DNA of 7,275 nt from Campylobacteraceae bacterium UBA1877 (GTDB lineage: Bacteria; Campylobacterota; Campylobacteria; Campylobacterales; Campylobacteraceae). How positions within the stretch are numbered: the first letter of the stretch is position 1; each line of letters starts with the position of its first letter. Below are positions 1 to 6,569 of this stretch, one piece after another. The notes below the pieces were generated by a model. That model was not told the origin of the DNA. It ran no database searches and saw nothing but the letters and a program-made list of their open reading frames with translations. The position numbers and the translations under genes are program-made. The DNA lies in contig DDHL01000100.1 of assembly GCA_002352945.1 (NCBI GenBank), forward strand, positions 20,741 through 28,015, read 5' to 3'.

Positions 1-1
1 A

Positions 2-352
2 GATTTAAAAGGAAAAACTGTTGGAGTTCAACTAGGAAGCGGTAGCGAGCAAGTAGTAGACAAACTCACTGGTCTTGGCTCGGTTGCAAGATACAATTAC
101 AATCCAGAAGCTTTTTTGGATTTAAAACATGGTCGAATTGATGCAGTAGTTGTAGGTTACGCTTATGCATTAACGCAAAAAGATTTTGCCAAAAACTATA
201 AAATTGCGGGAAATATAGCTCCTGCTGAATTGGTAATTGTAATGAAAAAAGGCGAAGATGAACTTACTCATCAAATCAACAAAGCCTTAACATCACTTAA
301 AGCCGATGGGACATATGATGCCCTCGTTGAAAAATGGCTTAAAGTAAAATAG
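2..352 (+). CDS. Amino-acid ABC transporter substrate-binding protein (3' part)
   Basis: The reading frame is open from the window edge and gives the last 116 residues of a periplasmic solute-binding protein of the SBP_bac_3 family (glutamine/histidine/cystine type). The fragment starts with DLKGKTVGVQLGSGSE, the usual lobe-hinge segment of this family. It then has LKHGRIDAVVVG, the 'amount of solute determines fate' strand region, and ends with the typical helix ADGTYDALVEKWLK. The start codon and export signal lie upstream of the window; a TTG at 116 is internal and is not the start. The stop TAG is followed immediately by the ATG of the permease gene, so the two are surely co-transcribed. 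The family delivers polar amino acids to a membrane permease. The exact ligand cannot be told from this fragment. Confidence 0.93.
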   Translation, partial: DLKGKTVGVQLGSGSEQVVDKLTGLGSVARYNYNPEAFLDLKHGRIDAVVVGYAYALTQKDFAKNYKIAGNIAPAELVIVMKKGEDELTHQINKALTSLKADGTYDALVEKWLKVK

Positions 353-1012
353 ATGGATTTTAGTGCCGTTTGGGGAAATTTAGGCTTCTTGCTTGAAGCC
401 TCCTGGCTTACAATTTATCTCTCTTTTTTATCCTTTTTGGTTGCTCTTTTTATTGGCGTCATTATTGGCACAAGCAGAGCACTTGGGGTGCCAAAAATAG
501 TAGAGTGGATAATGGTATGTTATATGGAAATTTTCCGCGGCACTCCCCTTTTGGTGCAGCTTTTTTTCATCTATTACGGCTTGCCACAAGTTGGCATTGC
601 TATGAGTGCCCATCAGGCTGCAATATTGGGACTTAGCTTAAATTTTGGGGCATATATGTCTGAAATTGTTCGCTCTGGAGTGCTAGCAATTGACAAGGGC
701 CAGCATGAAGCAGCAAGGGCTTTGGGGATGAATAGCTGGATTAGACTACGCTACATTATTTACCCACAAGCTTTGCGCATCACTTTACCACCATTAACAA
801 ATACTTATGCAGCCATACTCAAAGACAGCTCCCTTGTTTCGGTTCTTTCGATTACTGAACTTACAAGAGCCGGACAGCTCATATATGTGCGCACCTATGA
901 GCCTTTTGAAATTTATCTCACCTTAGCTCTATTTTATTTTGTGATGACTTTTAGCATATCTAGATTATCTCGTCTTTTAGAAAAACGCTTAAGCAGCGGA
1001 TCTATAATGTAG
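353..1012 (+). CDS. Polar amino-acid ABC transporter permease (HisM/GlnP type)
   Basis: This 219-residue inner-membrane protein matches the His/Glu/Gln/Arg transporter permease family in length and pattern. Hydrophobic segments lie near residues 12-40, 50-75, 85-105 and 185-205. The cytoplasmic loop that contacts the ATPase carries the family's EAA signature: EAARALG at residues 119-125, followed by PQALR and the PPLTN turn. A central IFRGTPLLVQLFFIYYGLP segment is also diagnostic. The ATG follows the binding-protein stop with no gap, and no good Shine-Dalgarno is visible, so translation is probably coupled to the upstream gene. Such transporters need a GlnQ-like ATPase. None follows here: the next gene is rsmG behind its own promoter. 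The ATPase must be upstream of the window or elsewhere. Substrate specificity is unknown. Confidence 0.93.
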   Translation: MDFSAVWGNLGFLLEASWLTIYLSFLSFLVALFIGVIIGTSRALGVPKIVEWIMVCYMEIFRGTPLLVQLFFIYYGLPQVGIAMSAHQAAILGLSLNFGAYMSEIVRSGVLAIDKGQHEAARALGMNSWIRLRYIIYPQALRITLPPLTNTYAAILKDSSLVSVLSITELTRAGQLIYVRTYEPFEIYLTLALFYFVMTFSISRLSRLLEKRLSSGSIM

Positions 1013-1017
1013 GACTA

Positions 1018-1064
1018 GGCTTAAATTAGAGGTAATCTTTCCAAGAAACTCTAAAGCCCATTTT
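1018..1064 (+). terminator. Possible weak terminator after the permease gene
   Basis: GGCTT (1018-1022) plus TAGAG (1027-1031) can pair with CTCTA AAGCC (1049-1058), giving a 10-bp stem broken by a 4-nt AAAT bulge on the left. The loop can form a further TCTT/AAGA pairing. The stem is followed by CATTTT, a short T-run. The position between two transcription units fits a terminator, but the bulge and short T-tract make it weak. Confidence 0.35.
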
Positions 1065-1072
1065 GATATAAT
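1064..1072 (+). promoter_or_regulatory. Extended -10 promoter for the rsmG operon
   Basis: TGATATAAT is a perfect TATAAT box (1067-1072) with the extended TG one base upstream, within TTTTGATATAATCATC. No convincing -35 hexamer lies 16-18 nt upstream, as is usual for sigma-70 promoters in Campylobacterota. Transcription would start near 1079, leaving a leader of about 26 nt before the rsmG ATG. Confidence 0.7.
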
Positions 1073-1104
1073 CATCTCTATTTTATAATCTATTTAGGGT
1101 AGTA

Positions 1105-1650
1105 ATGAAAGATTCAACAAAAGAGCGCTTAAATGCCTACGCACAGCTAGTTTTAGAGTATGGACGTATTCATAATATCTCAGGTGCAAAAACTTTTCAA
1201 AGCGTTATGTCCAATATAAACGATAGCATTGAGCCTCTTGAGTGGATGGATTATTGGGGAGAAAACTGCATCGATGTTGGAAGTGGTGCTGGGTTTCCAG
1301 CTCTGCCTTTGGCAATCTCTTTGCCCCAAACCCAATTTCACCTCTTTGAACCAATATCTAAAAAAAGCGCCTTTTTGCATTTAGTAAAAACCGAGCTTAA
1401 ATTAGACAATGTAGCAGTACATAGGGTGCGAATTGAAGACTATCCGCCCTTTTTTGCAGATACGATAACATCCCGTGCTCTAACTAATACCCGCTCGTTT
1501 ATCGAGCTTATTAGGCCGTTTGCAACCAGCAAAACCACGCTTTTGCTCTATAAAGGCTCTAGAGCTAAAGAGGAGACTAAGGGTTTAAATAGTGTTAAAA
1601 TCATCTCCCGCAAAGAGCGAAAATATGTATTAATAAAGGATTTCTTGTGA
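1105..1650 (+). CDS. rsmG: 16S rRNA (guanine-527-N7)-methyltransferase RsmG
   Basis: This 181-residue cytoplasmic enzyme transfers a methyl group from S-adenosylmethionine to N7 of G527 (E. coli numbering) in the 530 loop of 16S rRNA. The SAM-binding motif I is DVGSGAGFP at residues 57-65. The acidic residue at the end of strand 2, E82 in FHLFEP, should bind the SAM ribose. The N-terminal NISGAKTF matches the family's N(L/I)(T/S) region, and TSRAL corresponds to the conserved SRA segment. It is shorter than E. coli RsmG (207 aa) but normal for Campylobacterota. A modest AGGG precedes the ATG. The 3' end overlaps the next gene by 4 nt (GTGA). It is the first gene of the run to 4340 and has its own promoter. 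Loss of RsmG gives low-level streptomycin resistance in other bacteria. Confidence 0.95.
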   Translation: MKDSTKERLNAYAQLVLEYGRIHNISGAKTFQSVMSNINDSIEPLEWMDYWGENCIDVGSGAGFPALPLAISLPQTQFHLFEPISKKSAFLHLVKTELKLDNVAVHRVRIEDYPPFFADTITSRALTNTRSFIELIRPFATSKTTLLLYKGSRAKEETKGLNSVKIISRKERKYVLIKDFL

Positions 1651-1868
1651 TTTTAAAAATAGCTTTGCTTATAATAGTTTTGATAATAATTTATCTTTTT
1701 TTCTTCAAGGTTTCTAGGGGCGAAAACAGTCCTAGAAAAACCAATCGTCCAAAAATTGAGGGTGAAACAATGGTTGAGTGTCCGGTTTGTGGAACCTTTG
1801 TGAGCAATAAAGATGCCATCATTAAAGATGGTCAATTTTTCTGCTCTAAAGAGTGTGCAAAACTTTAA
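1647..1868 (+). CDS. PP0621-family small membrane zinc-binding protein
   Basis: This 73-residue protein has one N-terminal membrane anchor (about residues 2-20, almost all I/L/F), a short basic linker, and a four-cysteine module. The cysteines are CPVC at 45-48 and CSKEC at 66-70, so C45, C48, C66 and C70 probably bind one zinc ion in a small ribbon or treble-clef fold. This layout matches the PP0621 family, whose function is not known. The start is GTG overlapping the rsmG stop in GTGA; AAAGGA at 1635-1640 with a 6-nt spacer supports it. The anchor probably leaves the zinc module in the cytoplasm, judging by the positive residues after the membrane segment (inference). It sits between rsmG and an unknown gene in a tight operon. 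Confidence 0.85.
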   Translation: MILKIALLIIVLIIIYLFFFKVSRGENSPRKTNRPKIEGETMVECPVCGTFVSNKDAIIKDGQFFCSKECAKL

Positions 1869-1877
1869 GGAGAATAG

Positions 1878-2258
1878 ATGCTGCTTATTGGTCATGAACT
1901 CATTCCTTTTAATCCTCTCTATCCCATCGAAGAAATTGATGAGATTGATCAAATTCCACCAAAGAGCACTGTTTTATTTGAGTACAATCCACAGCTCATC
2001 TTGCACTGCCAAAAAAACAATATTGCCTTTGCTTTACATGTAAGCAATACAACCGAAGCAGTAGTTGGCAATGGAGCTGGCGCAACACTGCTTATTGCTT
2101 CAATGCATTTAGCAATTGAACTGCAAAAATTAGCTGAAAATTATCTTTTTGATGCTAAAATTGCGGTCATGGAAGAGAACGAGTCGTCAATTGCCAATGT
2201 TGCAAAACATGGAATTGATGCTCTAATTTTACCAAAGGGGATTGTTTCATGGAAGTAG
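1878..2258 (+). CDS. Unrecognised conserved-looking 126-aa protein upstream of htpX
   Basis: I do not recognise this protein. It is 126 residues, has no signal peptide, and no clear membrane segment apart from a hydrophobic stretch at about residues 68-84. Strands and helices appear to alternate, as in a small alpha/beta fold: [10 protein letters not shown] at the start, [14 protein letters not shown], a [11 protein letters not shown] glycine-rich turn near residues 64-74, AKIAVMEEN, and [10 protein letters not shown] at the end. The glycine-rich turn could be a ligand loop, but this is only an impression. The start is strongly supported by TAAGGAGA directly before the ATG. It begins 9 nt after the previous stop and overlaps htpX by 10 nt, so it is clearly translated within the operon. 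Codons for residues in FALHVSN include one copy of the TTACATGTAA palindrome described elsewhere. Confidence 0.85.
   Translation: MLLIGHELIPFNPLYPIEEIDEIDQIPPKSTVLFEYNPQLILHCQKNNIAFALHVSNTTEAVVGNGAGATLLIASMHLAIELQKLAENYLFDAKIAVMEENESSIANVAKHGIDALILPKGIVSWK
2033..2044. repeat. Iterated palindrome copy 1 (TTTACATGTAAG)
   Basis: This copy has a perfect 10-bp core, TTACATGTAA (2034-2043), with the outermost base pair of the 12-bp consensus mismatched. It lies inside the 126-aa coding sequence, read TTA-CAT-GTA (Leu-His-Val). Confidence 0.7.
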
Positions 2259-3094
2259 TTAAAACTGTTATCTTGATGGTTGCTTTAACTCTTTTAATGG
2301 TTTTTATTGGAAATATATTTGGCGGCACTCAAGGGATGGTAATAGCACTTATTATTGCTATTGGAATGAACTTTTTTAGCTATTTCTTTTCAGACAAGAT
2401 GGTTTTACGCCACTACAGAGCAATTCCAGTTACCAAAAATGAAGCTAGCGGGCTTTATGCCATCACTGAGCGTCTTTGCAAAAAAGCAAATCTGCCAATG
2501 CCCAAAATCTACATCATCAGGGATAAAACACCCAACGCTTTTGCCACGGGAAGAAATCCCTCAAATGCTGCAGTAGCAGTAACTGAAGGATTGCTAGAGC
2601 TTTTAGATGAAGATGAGGTTGAAGGGGTTTTAGCTCACGAGCTAAGTCATGTGCGCCACTATGATATACTCATTGGAACAATTGCTGCAACTATAGCAGG
2701 TGCAATTGCGATTATGGCAAATATGATGCAATTTGGCGCAATGTTTGGGAGTCGAAATGAGCGTGGAACAAACCCTATAATCATGCTCGTAATGGCACTT
2801 TTACTGCCCATAGCTGCAAGTATTATCCAAATGGCCATTAGCCGAAACCGCGAATATATGGCCGATGAAGGGGCAGCTCGTATAACAGGTCATCCCGAAT
2901 GGCTCCAAAGAGCGCTCATGAAGCTTGATAGTTACAGCAAAAGAAGCACAATGCAAGCAGCGACGCCCGAGACTGCCCACATGTTTATTGTCAATCCATT
3001 TGCCGGCAAAAAAGTCGATTTTGCCTCACTCTTTTCTACGCATCCATCAACACAAGATAGAATTGCTCGTTTAGAAAAGTTAAAGTATACCTAA
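2249..3094 (+). CDS. htpX: Membrane zinc metalloprotease HtpX
   Basis: HtpX is an M48-family inner-membrane protease that degrades damaged or misassembled membrane proteins. At 281 residues it is close to E. coli HtpX (293). Two N-terminal membrane segments (about 4-22 and 27-47) precede the catalytic domain. The zinc-binding HELSH motif is at residues 130-134, and the third ligand is E202 in [10 protein letters not shown], the usual (E)xxAD context. Two further hydrophobic segments, about 140-160 and 175-198, lie between and are typical of the family. The C-terminal [14 protein letters not shown] is also conserved. AAAGGGGA at 2234-2241, 7 nt before the ATG, supports the start, which overlaps the upstream stop by 10 nt. 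All catalytic residues are present, so it should be active. No heat-shock-type promoter is visible in front of it; it appears to depend on the rsmG operon promoter. Confidence 0.97.
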   Translation: MEVVKTVILMVALTLLMVFIGNIFGGTQGMVIALIIAIGMNFFSYFFSDKMVLRHYRAIPVTKNEASGLYAITERLCKKANLPMPKIYIIRDKTPNAFATGRNPSNAAVAVTEGLLELLDEDEVEGVLAHELSHVRHYDILIGTIAATIAGAIAIMANMMQFGAMFGSRNERGTNPIIMLVMALLLPIAASIIQMAISRNREYMADEGAARITGHPEWLQRALMKLDSYSKRSTMQAATPETAHMFIVNPFAGKKVDFASLFSTHPSTQDRIARLEKLKYT

Positions 3095-3100
3095 TTTTAC

Positions 3101-3104
3101 AAGG
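3101..3104 (+). promoter_or_regulatory. Ribosome binding site that decides the GGDEF-gene start
   Basis: AAGG lies 6 nt before GTG 3111. The in-frame TTG at 3105 directly abuts it and would leave no spacer, so GTG 3111, which gives a typical MKKRLL membrane-protein N-terminus, is preferred. Confidence 0.55.
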
Positions 3105-3110
3105 TTGGAA

Positions 3111-4340
3111 GTGAAAAAAAGATTACTATTTGCAATCCTTACAACAATAATGCTATATTTAGCAATTGAAGTACTTTACGCTGTAATTTATCTTAAACTC
3201 TCTTGGATTTTAGCTTTTAAACACAACCTTATTTTAAGGCTTATGGTATCAGTTTTAATTGTCCTTTTTGGGCTTTTTATTTACAAACTCATTTCTAGCA
3301 ATAAAAAGCCCAATTTAGATGAACAGTTTAAAGAGTTAAAAGATGCAACAATAAAAGCAGTCTTCTCTCCAGCATCTTTACATGTAAAATCAACAAATCT
3401 TTTAAATATGACTTTTAATACCCTTCCAATAGAGTTTATTGGGCTAATTAGATACCATGATAACTCTTTGGATTTTATCAATCACCAAGGAGCAGCTTTA
3501 GGCAAATTTGATGAAACTATTTTATTAAATCATGAGCCAAAAGGGGATTTTCAAAAGGCTTTAATTCAATTTCATAATAAAAAAATCCACCATGAAAAGA
3601 GATTGTTAAAAAAGAAGACTCTACTTATGATACATTTAAAACCAAAACAGCTCACAAAACCAATTGGCATGCTTGTAGCCATTTTTAAAAAAGATGCCCT
3701 CTTGGATGAAATGCACTTCAATTCATTGGATTTCCTAGCTCAAAATTTTGAATTTTTAATGAGCTTAACCTATAAAAAAGAGCAGGCTCTTCAAGCTTAT
3801 AAAAATAAGGATTTTAAAAAAACTCAACTATTTCTTATTGCTGGCATTGAACCGTATGAAAAAATGCAAGAGACTCTTTTGTATGAATTTAATCGCCACA
3901 AACGCTATAAAACTGAGCTAAGCTTAATACTCTTTCAAATTGATTTTTATGAGAATTTATCTAACATTGCAGGAGAGCAAAAGGCGCAAGAAGCCCTAAA
4001 AGATGTTATTGATTTAACCAAAAAAAGTATCCGACAAACAGATATTTTAGGACATTGGGAAAAAAATATATTTGGAATTATTTTAGCAGACAATACTTTT
4101 AGGGATGCTAGCCAATTAGCAAAAAAACTTCAAGCATTAATTGACAAAAGCAGTTTTGGACACTCCGTTGGAAAAATAACATGTAGTTTTGGAGTTAGCA
4201 CTCTTATTAAAACTGACACAATTGAAACTTTTAAAAATCGAGCAAAGATAGCACTGCAAAAAGCACAAAAAACCGGAGGAAATAAGGTTGAGATAAGCTT
4301 AGCTGCCCATACGGATAACTTTTCTGCTCAAAAAGGGTGA
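3111..4340 (+). CDS. Membrane protein with GAF-like region and degenerate GGDEF domain
   Basis: From GTG 3111 the protein has 409 residues. Two membrane segments (about 5-27 and 40-62) anchor it. A middle region of about residues 90-225 looks like a GAF- or PAS-type sensor fold (weak call). Residues about 240-400 follow the GGDEF diguanylate cyclase pattern: RHKRYKTELSLILFQID, then ITCSFGVSTL and AKIALQKAQKTGGNKV, the standard end of the domain. The active site is gone. The signature GGDEF reads EKNIF at 317-321 (HWEKNIFGIIL). The first metal-binding aspartate is Q276 in FQIDF, and the usual N-D pair is S-N. It therefore should not make c-di-GMP, and is more likely a sensor, scaffold or nucleotide-binding regulator (inference). 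It starts 16 nt after htpX. Its last 13 or so residues lie beyond the domain and overlap the convergent alr gene by 42 nt. Confidence 0.85.
   Translation: MKKRLLFAILTTIMLYLAIEVLYAVIYLKLSWILAFKHNLILRLMVSVLIVLFGLFIYKLISSNKKPNLDEQFKELKDATIKAVFSPASLHVKSTNLLNMTFNTLPIEFIGLIRYHDNSLDFINHQGAALGKFDETILLNHEPKGDFQKALIQFHNKKIHHEKRLLKKKTLLMIHLKPKQLTKPIGMLVAIFKKDALLDEMHFNSLDFLAQNFEFLMSLTYKKEQALQAYKNKDFKKTQLFLIAGIEPYEKMQETLLYEFNRHKRYKTELSLILFQIDFYENLSNIAGEQKAQEALKDVIDLTKKSIRQTDILGHWEKNIFGIILADNTFRDASQLAKKLQALIDKSSFGHSVGKITCSFGVSTLIKTDTIETFKNRAKIALQKAQKTGGNKVEISLAAHTDNFSAQKG
3377..3388. repeat. Iterated palindrome copy 2 (TTTACATGTAAA)
   Basis: This is an exact 12-bp palindrome inside the degenerate-GGDEF gene, read TTA-CAT-GTA-AAA (Leu-His-Val-Lys). 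Confidence 0.75.
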
Positions 4341-5339
4341 AAGCTTCGTTAAAATATCATAACTAATTGTGTTAAAAAATTGTGCAAATTCCCTTACATC
4401 GTTAAAAACACACACCTCATCATCATCTCCTTCTACACTAAAGCTATCCATGGAAACTCGCCCTAAGATTGGTTTTTTATTTGCTATGCGCAAAACTCCT
4501 TGGCCATTGTAGCGAAACAAACCATCTCCATAGCCAATATCGTAACATGAAACTTTTAACTTATCTTTGACTTCATATGTAGCTCCATACCCGATACAGT
4601 CGCCCTTTGTAAGAGTACGGGAACTCATCATTTTAGCCCATAAAGAAAGCACTGGACGCAAATCATGCTCACCTAAAGCTTTGGGCAAATCTGTATATCC
4701 ATAGGTTGCAATTCCACTGCGCGCATAATCATCTAAAAACGCACTATTAGCCTCTCTTAAAATGGCAGCAGAGTTGGATGCGTGAAATGCAATTTTTTTA
4801 ATATTGTATCTTTTTGCCAATTTTCGAGCCAAAGGCTTTATAGCTTCAAATCTCTCTTTTTGAACAAAAAAATCACTACTTAAAACATCGGCACTATGGT
4901 AGTGGGTAAAAAAAGCTTCCAATTTTAGCCCCCGCGAAGTGGCTATTTTAAAAGCATCTTCTATCTCATCAGCAAAGATGCCGTTTCGATGCATGCCTGT
5001 ATCAACCTTTACATGTAAACGCGTATTTGGTGGAAGCTTTTCTAAGGCTCGAAGTGAATGGATTGCAAAGGCCCATGATGGAGGTGGTGGTGCGGTTGGT
5101 AAATCTGCTAAAATCAAAATGGTTTCAAAAAGACCATCTATTTGGCGCGCTTCCATGCAGTTTTTTACTGCAGCCATACGGACACCAACAGCAGCTGCTA
5201 ATGGCGCCATTTGAGTTAATCCATGGCCGTATGCATTATCTTTAAAAACAGCAATTAAGCGCTCAATTCCCCCGCAAAATTTTGCCAAATAGAGTAGATT
5301 GTGGCGATAAGCATCAAAATCAAGTTCTATGCGAGCCAC
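4299..5339 (-). CDS. alr: Alanine racemase
   Basis: Alr is a PLP-dependent cytoplasmic enzyme that interconverts L- and D-alanine, supplying D-Ala for the peptidoglycan stem peptide. The 346-residue protein has the PLP lysine K33 in FKDNAYGHG (canonical VKANAYGHG). It also has KVDTGMHRNG, FHASNSAAIL, ARSGIATYG, and the second catalytic base Y251 in IGYGATY. GRVSMDS and the final YDILTKLSPFLSRKVI match the C-terminal beta domain. Slightly short for the family, but no core motif is missing. The start is GTG, preceded by AAGG with a 7-nt spacer; its first G is the last base of the upstream TAG, so translation is coupled. It is the last gene of the peptidoglycan operon and overlaps the convergent GGDEF gene by 42 nt. 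The overlapped part encodes normal Alr C-terminal sequence, so this gene is probably the conserved partner. Confidence 0.96.
   Translation of the reverse strand: MARIELDFDAYRHNLLYLAKFCGGIERLIAVFKDNAYGHGLTQMAPLAAAVGVRMAAVKNCMEARQIDGLFETILILADLPTAPPPPSWAFAIHSLRALEKLPPNTRLHVKVDTGMHRNGIFADEIEDAFKIATSRGLKLEAFFTHYHSADVLSSDFFVQKERFEAIKPLARKLAKRYNIKKIAFHASNSAAILREANSAFLDDYARSGIATYGYTDLPKALGEHDLRPVLSLWAKMMSSRTLTKGDCIGYGATYEVKDKLKVSCYDIGYGDGLFRYNGQGVLRIANKKPILGRVSMDSFSVEGDDDEVCVFNDVREFAQFFNTISYDILTKLSPFLSRKVIRMGS
5008..5019. repeat. Iterated palindrome copy 3 (TTTACATGTAAA)
   Basis: This is an exact 12-bp palindrome inside alr, in minus-strand codons TTA-CAT-GTA-AAG (Leu-His-Val-Lys of RLHVKVDTG), the same codon phase as the other two coding copies. 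Confidence 0.75.
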
Positions 5340-5575
5340 TACTCTGCCTTAAGATCATACGCTTTTACAAGAAATGAGCGCAGCTTTCGCGCTTGGTAAT
5401 CAAGCTTATAAAAATGTTCATAAACAGTTTTAGCATCTAGCTTTGGATTGCTTGAAAAATCAAAGACTTGACTATTTGAATCTTTTGGAATAGAACTGTC
5501 TAAAAAATCCAAAAAGGCATTTCTTATATCAATAAGTTTTTCAAGTTCAGCTTTAACAATCTCTTTTTCTTCCAT
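5339..5575 (-). CDS. Unrecognised 78-aa helical protein between csd6/pgp2 and alr
   Basis: I do not recognise this protein. It has 78 residues, is rich in Lys, Glu, Asp and Leu, and lacks a signal peptide, membrane segment or cysteine, so it should be cytoplasmic. Residues 1-28 (MEEKEIVKAELEKLIDIRNA onward) look like one amphipathic helix, possibly a coiled coil. A polar Ser/Asn/Asp-rich linker follows (about 27-45), then a second helix (about 47-75) with many aromatic and basic residues (YEHFYKLDYQARKLRSF). It is a real gene by context: ATG one base after the upstream stop, GGAG 7 nt before the ATG, and a stop sharing one base with the alr start. Sitting between two peptidoglycan enzymes, it could serve cell-wall metabolism or may simply be a passenger; nothing in the sequence decides this. 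Confidence 0.8.
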   Translation of the reverse strand: MEEKEIVKAELEKLIDIRNAFLDFLDSSIPKDSNSQVFDFSSNPKLDAKTVYEHFYKLDYQARKLRSFLVKAYDLKAE

Positions 5576-5576
5576 T

Positions 5577-6548
5577 TTAACGCTCCATTAAAATTTTCAT
5601 CTTTTTATCTTTAAAGGTAAGATAAATCTCTTTTTCTCCTCTAAATTTATGATTTTTTGTCTCATAAATTTGATAATAGCTTAATCGAAACATTGACTCA
5701 TACTTTTCATCAGGATAAGGAATTACCATCATATCCTTAAAAAGAATTTTTTTATCCTCGTTTCTAGAAAAGATGAGGCGCTTCATTCGAGAAAACGAAT
5801 CAAGGGAACTTCCATCGTATCGTTTAAAATCTTTGTGATAAAAGCTAAGATATTTTTCAATATCATTATATTTCCAACTATTTCGCCATTGAAAAATTTG
5901 TGCTAGCAATGCGCTCATAGTCTCTTTATCTACATGGGGCAACGTATCTTCTGCAATAATTACTATACCTTTTCGCTTCTTAACCTTTTTATCGAAAATA
6001 TCCAATAAGTCATTGGTCATTGCAACGCAGCCTTCTGTATTGTCAGTATATTGCCTTGGACTATTATCAAGCGGATAGCCATGAATCCAAATCCCATAGC
6101 CAGTTTTTCCCTGCTGTTTATCTAAATCATTTGGATAGGATAGAGCATATGCAACTTGTCCATAAAAAGTATCTCCTGGCACAAACCGTTTTACCATATC
6201 ATATACTCCAATGGGGGTTTTTAAATCACCCTCTTTTTGCTTATCCCCAGCTAATCCAGTTATGACTTTATGGGTTAATAGAGGCTTAAACTCCTTTGAA
6301 AGAGTATCGTAAAGCTGAAGCGACTGTGCGCTTTTACTAACCGTAACAATAAGAGGTGTAGTTTCATAATATCCCAAGGTCACATCTTTATCTTTAATGA
6401 CTTCATTCCAAAAGCTTTGCTCTTGCAAACGATTTTCTAAAAGATGTTCAATTGCATCAATACCCTTGGTTCGATAAATCGTCTCCAAAGGCTCTGTTGC
6501 CCACAAATGAGCAGTAATCATCGCCACTATTAATCCAATCTTTAACAC
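5577..6548 (-). CDS. pgp2: Periplasmic L,D-transpeptidase-fold peptidoglycan peptidase (Csd6/Pgp2-like)
   Basis: This 323-residue exported protein begins with a short signal peptide (about 1-17, MLKIGLIVAMITAHLWA, cleavage likely before TEP). A YkuD-type catalytic domain spans about residues 62-200: LIVTVSKSAQSLQLYD, then KTPIGVYDM, the histidine H156 in WIHGYP, and the nucleophile C174 in TEGCVAM. The C-terminal part (about 210-323) looks like the NTF2-like domain, with QWRNSWKYNDIEKYLSFYH as its opening helix. This two-domain layout and length match H. pylori Csd6 and C. jejuni Pgp2, L,D-carboxypeptidases that remove the terminal D-Ala from tetrapeptide stems and set helical cell shape. The start is GTG, with TAAGGA 6 nt upstream. 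It is the first gene of the operon, with a TATAAT promoter about 53 nt before the start codon. The pgp2 symbol is by family resemblance; csd6 would serve equally. Confidence 0.9.
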   Translation of the reverse strand: MLKIGLIVAMITAHLWATEPLETIYRTKGIDAIEHLLENRLQEQSFWNEVIKDKDVTLGYYETTPLIVTVSKSAQSLQLYDTLSKEFKPLLTHKVITGLAGDKQKEGDLKTPIGVYDMVKRFVPGDTFYGQVAYALSYPNDLDKQQGKTGYGIWIHGYPLDNSPRQYTDNTEGCVAMTNDLLDIFDKKVKKRKGIVIIAEDTLPHVDKETMSALLAQIFQWRNSWKYNDIEKYLSFYHKDFKRYDGSSLDSFSRMKRLIFSRNEDKKILFKDMMVIPYPDEKYESMFRLSYYQIYETKNHKFRGEKEIYLTFKDKKMKILMER

Positions 6549-6569
6549 ACTATTTCCTTATGATTAAAT

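Noticed and set aside
3105..3110. TTG start for the GGDEF-domain gene, two codons upstream of GTG 3111
   Set aside because: The TTG abuts the only AAGG ribosome site and would have no upstream Shine-Dalgarno; GTG 3111 has proper spacing and a typical N-terminus.
4271..4289. Possible terminator for the minus-strand operon after alr (AACC/GGTT stem then a T-run)
   Set aside because: The stem is only 4 bp with an 11-nt loop and lies inside the GGDEF coding sequence; too weak to call.
4939..5245. Plus-strand open frames opposite alr
   Set aside because: They are antisense shadows of a well-supported alanine racemase gene, with no ribosome site or recognisable protein pattern.
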